From DAOPYU01 sp942493245 (lineage in GTDB: Bacteria > Sumerlaeota > Sumerlaeia > UBA8349): DNA of 64,000 nt. Below are positions 58,547 through 64,000 of the stretch, piece by piece. The stretch spans positions 3,224,001 to 3,288,000 of the forward strand of contig OW818685.1 of the NCBI GenBank assembly GCA_942493245.1. The letters run 5' to 3'. The position numbers were made by a program, and so were the translations under genes. Below the pieces are notes generated by a model, which ran no database searches, was not told the DNA's origin, and saw only the letters and a list, made by a program, of their open reading frames with translations. Each line of letters starts with the position of its first letter. Position 1 is the first letter of the stretch.

Positions 58547-60372
58547 ACTCTTCCATTCTCTCCAAGATCCGCTGGCCCCGCCCGTTCGCAGGCCTGCGTG
58601 GGATCACGCTGGCCGACGTCCCGCGAGAGGTCTCGGCGGGCGTTACCTTGGCCGCCCTGATGATCCCGCTGAACATCGGATATGCGCAGGTGGCGGGCTT
58701 GCCTCCGACGTTTGGTCTCTATGCAGCCATTATCCCGCTTGTCGCCTTTGCCATCTTCACCAGTTCCCGGCACGTGGTGGGAAGCCCGGATGCGCCGATT
58801 TCCGCAATTCTGGGCGCGATGCTCATTGGTTTTGCTCCCGTCGGCGATGCGCTTCGAAGTCATTATGCCCTGGCCCTTGCGCTTGTGTGCGCGGTGTTGT
58901 TCTTCGCGTTCTGGCTCTTCCGACTGGCTTTCCTCGCCAATTTCCTTTCTCGCGCCGTCTTGGCTGGGTTCATCACAGGCTTGGGAATTGAAGTCCTGAC
59001 TAATCAGATCCGGAGAATCCTTGGCGCCGCCCACGCGTCTGAGGCGGGGATCGGGGCGATGGCCGAGCACCTGCATGAAACCATCGCCACCTCGGTCAGT
59101 ACCACCGGCTATTTCGCCGAGGTCGTCGTCCTGATCGAGTCCATTCCACGCGCGAACCTCTACTCCGTGGCTATTGGTGTTGGCACGTTCGTTCTGGTTC
59201 GCCTGCTGAAGAGGCATGCCCCCAAGCTTCCCGGGGCGCTGATCGCCCTCGTACTGATGACCATCGTCGTGGCCGTGTTTGGGTGGGATTCCAAGGGTGT
59301 CACCGTCCTCGGAAAACTGCAGGCGGGATTGCCGTCGCTGACCATCCCGCAGATCCCCTTGGTCGACTACGTACAACTGCTGCCCGGTGCGCTGGCTATC
59401 GTCAGTATCACGATGTGTGAAGCGCTGTTATTGGTCCGCAGTTGCAGTCGCAGACACGAAACCAACGCGGACGGCAATCAGGTGCTGTTCGCCTACGGCA
59501 TGTCGAGCATCGCGTCTGGCTTGACGGGTTCGCTGATCTCCGGTCCCAGCGCCTCACGCACTGCCGCGATGGAGGCCGCCGGTTCGCGCACGCAGGTTTC
59601 CAGCCTCGTGGCGGCGGCCACGGTCACCCTGGTCATGCTCTTCTTCACCGATCAGCTGGCGTACCTGCCTACTGCAGCCCTCGCCGGTGTGGTCGCGAAC
59701 GCTGTTCTGAACTTGATCGAGGTCAAGGAACTCCGCGAACTGTGGGTTGTGCGGCGTTCCGAGTTCTGGGTTGCCGCGGTCTGCCTCGTGAGCGTCCTAA
59801 TGTTTGGACCCATGCAGGCCGTGCTCATCGCCTTTCTAATGGCAACTATCGATTTGCTGCGGCGCGCCTCCCGGCCCACCATCTCGCTGTTGAAGGAGGC
59901 GCCGGATGGCAGTCATTTCGTATCTGAGGGTGAAGAGGAAGGTCGCGACACGCCGGGATTGCTTATCTATCGATTCGACGCGCCGCTCTATTTCGCCAAC
60001 GCCACGCTTTTTGAGGAAGATGTAGATTACGTCGTGTCGCGCGCTGCTTCGCCTGTCAAATGGTTCGTGCTGGACGCGGGCGCGATGGTGGATATCGACA
60101 CGACCGGCGAACAGGCCCTGCATCAAGTGGCATCTCGGCTTGCCAGACGAGGCGTGACGTTTGCCGTAAGCCGCGCCGGCAAGCAGACTCAGTCTCTCCT
60201 CGCCCGCTATCACCTGCTGGATCTGATCGGGAGGGATCGGCTGTATCCAACCAACCGTCATGCCATTCAGGCGTTTCGCCAGTCTCCCGAGAGCGCAACT
60301 GCGCAACCTGACTCGATCGCGGTGGATAAGCGCCATGAAGGAGGCACTGAACGACCCGCAACTGCAGTATAG
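58543..60372 (+). CDS. SulP-family anion transporter with STAS domain
   Basis: The start at ATG 58543 overlaps the preceding stop codon (ATGA). The 609-residue protein has ~12 membrane segments with the SulP motifs VSAGVTLAALMIPLNIGYAQVAGLPP, FGLYAAIIPLVAFAIF, GSPDAPISAI and VAAATVTLVMLFFTDQLAYLP. A cytoplasmic STAS domain follows (~475-590; GLLIYRFDAPLYFANATLF, VLDAGAMVDIDTTGEQAL). SulP carriers move sulfate, bicarbonate or dicarboxylates. Next to a sulfatase cluster and a sulfur-handling reductase, sulfate or a related oxyanion is the likely cargo; direction is not known. Confidence 0.94.
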   Translation: MNSSILSKIRWPRPFAGLRGITLADVPREVSAGVTLAALMIPLNIGYAQVAGLPPTFGLYAAIIPLVAFAIFTSSRHVVGSPDAPISAILGAMLIGFAPVGDALRSHYALALALVCAVLFFAFWLFRLAFLANFLSRAVLAGFITGLGIEVLTNQIRRILGAAHASEAGIGAMAEHLHETIATSVSTTGYFAEVVVLIESIPRANLYSVAIGVGTFVLVRLLKRHAPKLPGALIALVLMTIVVAVFGWDSKGVTVLGKLQAGLPSLTIPQIPLVDYVQLLPGALAIVSITMCEALLLVRSCSRRHETNADGNQVLFAYGMSSIASGLTGSLISGPSASRTAAMEAAGSRTQVSSLVAAATVTLVMLFFTDQLAYLPTAALAGVVANAVLNLIEVKELRELWVVRRSEFWVAAVCLVSVLMFGPMQAVLIAFLMATIDLLRRASRPTISLLKEAPDGSHFVSEGEEEGRDTPGLLIYRFDAPLYFANATLFEEDVDYVVSRAASPVKWFVLDAGAMVDIDTTGEQALHQVASRLARRGVTFAVSRAGKQTQSLLARYHLLDLIGRDRLYPTNRHAIQAFRQSPESATAQPDSIAVDKRHEGGTERPATAV

Positions 60373-60485
60373 CGGAGTGCAATGAGTTTATTGAGATTGC
60401 CGAACCCGTCTTTCAACAAACCGCCATCGTCACCAGAACAGCGAGGTGTTACATTACTCGAATTTGCCAATAAGGAGAAAACCAA

Positions 60486-62918
60486 ATGACCGTCACTGAA
60501 ACGAAAACAGAGACAAGCACTACTGCCCAAGTGAAGGCAGATACAACACGTATCGACCGGCTTAAAGAGCAGCTCAGGAGCACGACTCCAGAGGTTGATT
60601 TTGAGCGGATCAAGATCATGAAGGAGGTTTACGAGAACACCCAGGGCGACCAGAATATCATGCGCCGGGCCAAGTTCATGGCCACCCTGCTGGAGCGGAA
60701 AAAGCTCTACATCGACGACAACCTCTTCGTGGGCAGCATGGCCAGCACAGTCAATGGCATCTACACGTATCCGGAGTGGAACATTGATTGGATGAAGGAG
60801 GATAATACCGTTGAGAAGTGCAAGGATCCCGAGGATAAGGCGGCAAACCAGTGGGCACTCGATTACTGGGAAAAGCGCGCGCTGAAGCCCCGTACGCTGG
60901 AGATCTTCGAGAAGAAGTATGGTTTCGATCCGAAACCCTGCTACGATTCCGGCTTTGTCGTCAGTTTCTTTGACTGGCCGGGTGGCGGCGGCAACCTGAA
61001 CTACCCCAGGATTTACAACCATGGGTTGGCCGCCATGATCAAGGAGGTCGAGGAGCGGCAAGCGGCCCTCGACATGCGCCTGCCCAACGCCAGCAAGCTC
61101 TACTTCTACGAGGCCAGCCTCATCTTGATGAGGTCCATTGTCCGCCTGGCTCATCGCTATGCCGAACTGGCTCGTGAGATGGCGGCCAAGGAAGGAAATG
61201 AAACCCGTAAAGCGGAGTTGATCGCCATCGCCGAAACCTGCGAATGGGTGCCCGAGCATCCCGCCCGGAACCTGAGAGAAGCCATCCAATGCCACTTCTT
61301 CTGTCACATCTGCGCGGAACTCGAGCAGGTGGGTTGTGGCTATTCCGAGGCCTATCTTGGCCAGAACCTCGAGCCCTACTATCAGCGCGACAAAGCAGCC
61401 GGCCTGATCACTGCGGCGGACGCGACGTTCATGCTCCAGAACCTCTTCATCAAGCTGAACGAAATCGGCTATTACTTTGGCGAGAAGGTCGCCATACAGA
61501 ACTCCGCCGACTTGGGGCAGAGCATCTCGCTCGGCGGCTTTACCGAAGATGGGGAAGATGCCACCGCGGAAATGGATTTCCTGGTTCTCGACGCAGCCAG
61601 CTATCTTCATCTGCCGCAGCCTCCGCTGACTTGCGTCTACACGGAGCGGATGAGCGGCAAATTCCTGGAGAAGGTTCTGGATGTCATCGGCACCGGCATC
61701 GGCATGCCTCAGTTCACGAATGGCAATGTGATGGTGAAGCGTGCCTTGAATCTTTTTGGCGCGTCCAAGCATGGCATCACTCTGGAAAAGGCCCGGCGCA
61801 CCTGTATCGGCGCCTGCGTGGGTTCCTACATTCCCTACGAGACTGGTCACCCGGTGGAAGGCCAGCCCAACATGGGCAAGGTTATCGAGTTGACGATGAA
61901 CAATGGCTTCGACCCCCGAACCAAGCAGCAGGTCGGTCCCAAAACCGGAGATCCCAAAACTTTCGAGACCTTCGAGGACTTGTATGCCGCCTTCGAGAAA
62001 CAACTGAAATTCAACGAGGAGGTCCTCCGCCGGGGCGCTTGGATCGCCAGCATGTTGTGCGCCGACTTCCTTCCAGTCCCGTGGCGCTCGCTCCTGACCG
62101 GCGGTTGCATTGAAACCGGCACCGAGGTATGGAACGGTGGGGCCAACTACTATACCGTTGCCCAGATTGTGGTGGGTGGTATTGACGCCGCCAACAGTCT
62201 CATGGCGATGAAAAAACTGGTCTACGACGACAAGAAGATTACCATGGCCGAACTGCAGGAAGCCTTGGCTGCCAACTGGGCAGGGGAATACGAAAAGGTC
62301 AGGAAGATGTGCTTTGAGGATGCGCCCAAGCATGGCAACGACATCCCTGAGATGAACCGGATGACTCACCGGGTGTACGAAAGCATCTTGACGGCATTCA
62401 ACAGTGTCGACGGCGGTGGCAACTACCTCAGCAAGGACATCAAATCGACGCCGGACGCCTATACCAAGAGCATCCACAACCTGATGGGGATGGTGACCGG
62501 GGCACTGCCGAACGGCAAGAGGGCCGGCGTGGCGCTCACCGACGGCAGCCTGTCGGCCATGCCGGGCACCGATGTCAACGGCCCCACAGCGTTGGTGATG
62601 TCCGCGGCTAAGTCTCAGGATGCCATCAAGTACTCCGCAACCCATATGAACGTGAAGCTCCCGCCCGATCAACTGAAGACCCGCAAGGGCCGGGACAACG
62701 TGCTGCGTCTGGTCAAGACCCTGTTTGATAACGATGGCTATCACATCCAGTTCAATGTCCTGGATACCGACATTCTACGGGACGCACAGAAGCACCCGGA
62801 AAACTACCGCGACCTGGTGGTCCGGGTGGCCGGTTTCAGTGCTTTCTTCACAAAACTGGCTAAGGGCGTGCAGGACGAGGTCATCGAACGGACCTTGCAG
62901 AGTTTCGGTCAATGCTGA
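60486..62918 (+). CDS. Glycyl radical enzyme (PFL2-like), atypical thiyl loop
   Basis: ATG 60486 has AAGGAG upstream. The 810-residue protein has the PFL-type barrel and the C-terminal glycyl radical motif VVRVAGFSAFF (Gly783). The thiyl loop is RRTCIGACVGSYIP with Cys440 and Cys444. Most dehydratases, decarboxylases and sulfite lyases of this superfamily have Cys-x-Glu here, whereas this one reads Cys-Val-Gly, so the usual general base is missing. Length and the SAMPGTDVNGPTALVMSAAK / HIQFNVLDTDILRDAQKHPENY blocks fit the PFL2/decarboxylase/X-succinate-synthase branch. It lies 113 bp after the SulP gene. No activating radical SAM enzyme is in view; the maturase at 50195 is of another type. 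Substrate unknown. Confidence 0.92.
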   Translation: MTVTETKTETSTTAQVKADTTRIDRLKEQLRSTTPEVDFERIKIMKEVYENTQGDQNIMRRAKFMATLLERKKLYIDDNLFVGSMASTVNGIYTYPEWNIDWMKEDNTVEKCKDPEDKAANQWALDYWEKRALKPRTLEIFEKKYGFDPKPCYDSGFVVSFFDWPGGGGNLNYPRIYNHGLAAMIKEVEERQAALDMRLPNASKLYFYEASLILMRSIVRLAHRYAELAREMAAKEGNETRKAELIAIAETCEWVPEHPARNLREAIQCHFFCHICAELEQVGCGYSEAYLGQNLEPYYQRDKAAGLITAADATFMLQNLFIKLNEIGYYFGEKVAIQNSADLGQSISLGGFTEDGEDATAEMDFLVLDAASYLHLPQPPLTCVYTERMSGKFLEKVLDVIGTGIGMPQFTNGNVMVKRALNLFGASKHGITLEKARRTCIGACVGSYIPYETGHPVEGQPNMGKVIELTMNNGFDPRTKQQVGPKTGDPKTFETFEDLYAAFEKQLKFNEEVLRRGAWIASMLCADFLPVPWRSLLTGGCIETGTEVWNGGANYYTVAQIVVGGIDAANSLMAMKKLVYDDKKITMAELQEALAANWAGEYEKVRKMCFEDAPKHGNDIPEMNRMTHRVYESILTAFNSVDGGGNYLSKDIKSTPDAYTKSIHNLMGMVTGALPNGKRAGVALTDGSLSAMPGTDVNGPTALVMSAAKSQDAIKYSATHMNVKLPPDQLKTRKGRDNVLRLVKTLFDNDGYHIQFNVLDTDILRDAQKHPENYRDLVVRVAGFSAFFTKLAKGVQDEVIERTLQSFGQC

Positions 62919-62935
62919 GATCCAGCGGAACCGGC

Positions 62936-62960
62936 ACGGCGTGGCGTTTCGCCACGCCGT
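62936..62960 (+). terminator. Hairpin between the glycyl radical gene and the ferredoxin gene
   Basis: ACGGCGTGGCG-TTT-CGCCACGCCGT forms a perfect 11-bp stem 17 bases past the stop codon. No T-run follows; partial termination or mRNA protection of the highly needed radical enzyme message is plausible. Confidence 0.55.
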
Positions 62961-63047
62961 ACCGGGCATCCGTCGGTTGGGCCACCAGCTATCCGGGTGT
63001 CGGACGAACTATGACTTTGGTCCACAATCGTGCAAAGGATGTGATCT

Positions 63048-64000
63048 ATGAGCACAACACCGATAGATGAAGGTATCTACGAGAAACTTGCGGCGGCCCA
63101 GGAGGCGCTACCGCACGGTTTTCCCAGGACCCCTTCGGGCGTGGAGATCAAGCTGATCAAGAAAGCGTTCACGCCCGAGGAAGTCGCCTTGGCCGGCCAG
63201 TTGACCCGCACTCCCGAGACTGCGGCCGCGATCGCACAGCGAGTTGGCGGCGATGTCGCTGATGTAACCGCTTTGCTTGAAAGCCTGATCCCCCGACGGC
63301 TGGTTCGCCTGGACTCACCCGGGATGTCCGCTCCCGGCCTGGAGCCGGCGGTCGAAGGCGAGAAGAAATACAGGCTGGGGCCGTTCCTGGTTGGCTGGTA
63401 CGAGGCCAATATGCGGCTGCTGGACAAGGAGTTCGCCGAACTCTTCGAACAATACGTGATCGAGGGCGGGGGCGAGAAGATCCTGGCCCCGCGGCCCGGC
63501 GTGCTGGGCGTGGTGCCGGTACGCGGCTCGCTCAAGCCCGAGCAGATGGCGGTGATGGAACCCCACCTTGATATCGACGCCCATTTCCAGCGGCACGAGC
63601 GCTTCCTTGTGATTCCCTGCGTGTGCAAGAGGGAGCGGGAACTTCAGGAGCACCATGACTGCAAGTTGCCGATGAAGCGTTGCGGCTTCGTCGGACTGCC
63701 GCCTCAGACCCCGCTTTCGGAAACCGTGCTCGACCGGGATGAGGCATCGAAGTTGCTTGATCAACTTGAGCAGCAGGGGCACGTGCATCTGGCGTTCTAT
63801 GGATTCACCATGGGTGCGGAGAGCCCCCAGTTCGTCGGCACGTGCAACTGCTGTGCGTGTTGCTGTGGAGTGATTCACGGCCAGAAGATCTCCGGCGTGA
63901 AAGAAGGAGCAGAGCGATCGAACTACCGCGCCGTCATTGATCCGGAAAAATGCATTGCCTGCGGGGTGTGTCAGGAGCGCTGCCCCGTGGACGCAATCGT
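63048..64000 (+). CDS. Winged-helix/4Fe-4S cysteine-dense ferredoxin protein (3' partial)
   Basis: ATG 63048 follows AAAGGAT; the frame is open to the window edge, giving 317 residues. Residues ~35-90 look like a winged helix (LAGQLTRTPETAAAIAQRVGGD). Then come IPCVCKRER (Cys191, Cys193), CKLPMKRCGF (Cys205, Cys212), a dense TCNCCACCCGVIHG cluster (Cys266-273) and a ferredoxin site CIACGVCQERCPVDAI (Cys302, 305, 308, 312). I recall this order as a widespread unnamed iron-sulfur family of anaerobes. It could pass electrons to the radical enzyme's activase or to a reductase encoded further right. It is downstream of the glycyl radical gene on the same strand. Confidence 0.88.
   Translation, partial: MSTTPIDEGIYEKLAAAQEALPHGFPRTPSGVEIKLIKKAFTPEEVALAGQLTRTPETAAAIAQRVGGDVADVTALLESLIPRRLVRLDSPGMSAPGLEPAVEGEKKYRLGPFLVGWYEANMRLLDKEFAELFEQYVIEGGGEKILAPRPGVLGVVPVRGSLKPEQMAVMEPHLDIDAHFQRHERFLVIPCVCKRERELQEHHDCKLPMKRCGFVGLPPQTPLSETVLDRDEASKLLDQLEQQGHVHLAFYGFTMGAESPQFVGTCNCCACCCGVIHGQKISGVKEGAERSNYRAVIDPEKCIACGVCQERCPVDAI

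Overview
The window looks like chromosomal DNA from a heterotroph of the PVC superphylum (Kiritimatiellota, Lentisphaerota, Verrucomicrobiota or Planctomycetota). The grounds are a DUF1549/DUF1553 - DUF1501 - pre-peptidase gene triad, a di-haem hydrazine-synthase-alpha-like protein, Tat-exported Gfo/Idh/MocA oxidoreductases paired with a TIM-barrel isomerase, secreted glycosidases, and many short dispersed palindromes. A glycyl radical enzyme and an anaerobic sulfatase-maturase-like radical SAM protein point to life without oxygen. The assignment rests on remembered family patterns only; no tRNA, rRNA or marker gene was seen.

Region 1 (1-19 kb) is rich in carbohydrate-degrading genes: a di-haem propeller protein (partial), a GH172/DUF2961 protein, a putative thioester-domain surface protein, a GH36 alpha-galactosidase with an NPCBM-like domain, an isolated ACT-like small protein with its own promoter and terminator, an ISL3 insertion sequence, a formylglycine-generating-enzyme-like secreted protein, a GH10 xylanase, and three Tat-exported sugar-modifying enzymes. 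The spaces between them hold clusters of palindromes and dispersed repeats.

Region 2 (19-40.6 kb) starts with a leftward gene of 2951 codons. It encodes three successive seven-bladed RCC1-like propellers and then twelve tandem InlB-type B-repeats. After it come the rightward DUF1549/1553, DUF1501 and PPC triad, an SGNH esterase joined to a zinc-peptidase-like domain, an M1 aminopeptidase, and an FHA-GAF histidine kinase.

Region 3 (40.7-43.6 kb) is a scrapyard. It holds a broken serine recombinase fused by deletion to a conjugation-type ATPase, a frameshifted Fe-S PD-(D/E)XK nuclease, and a deletion junction that joins a short leader ORF to what looks like the last codons of a DUF3604 gene.

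Region 4 (43.6-64 kb) carries two neighbouring modules that look sulfur-centred. The first is an outer-membrane efflux lipoprotein, a small membrane-anchored protein, a Ser-type sulfatase, a DUF1254/DUF1214 protein and a radical SAM maturase able in principle to activate that sulfatase. The second follows a patch of dead transposases: a sigma-54 activator (GAF-GAF-PAS-AAA-Fis), then, behind a near-consensus -24/-12 promoter with an upstream palindrome, an ABM-fold protein, a CoA-disulfide/polysulfide reductase with rhodanese domain, a BASS transporter, a SulP sulfate-type transporter, a glycyl radical enzyme with an unusual thiyl loop, and a cysteine-dense ferredoxin that runs off the end. I infer an anaerobic, sigma-54-controlled route for a sulfated or sulfur-containing (possibly aromatic) substrate. 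The substrate cannot be read from the sequence.
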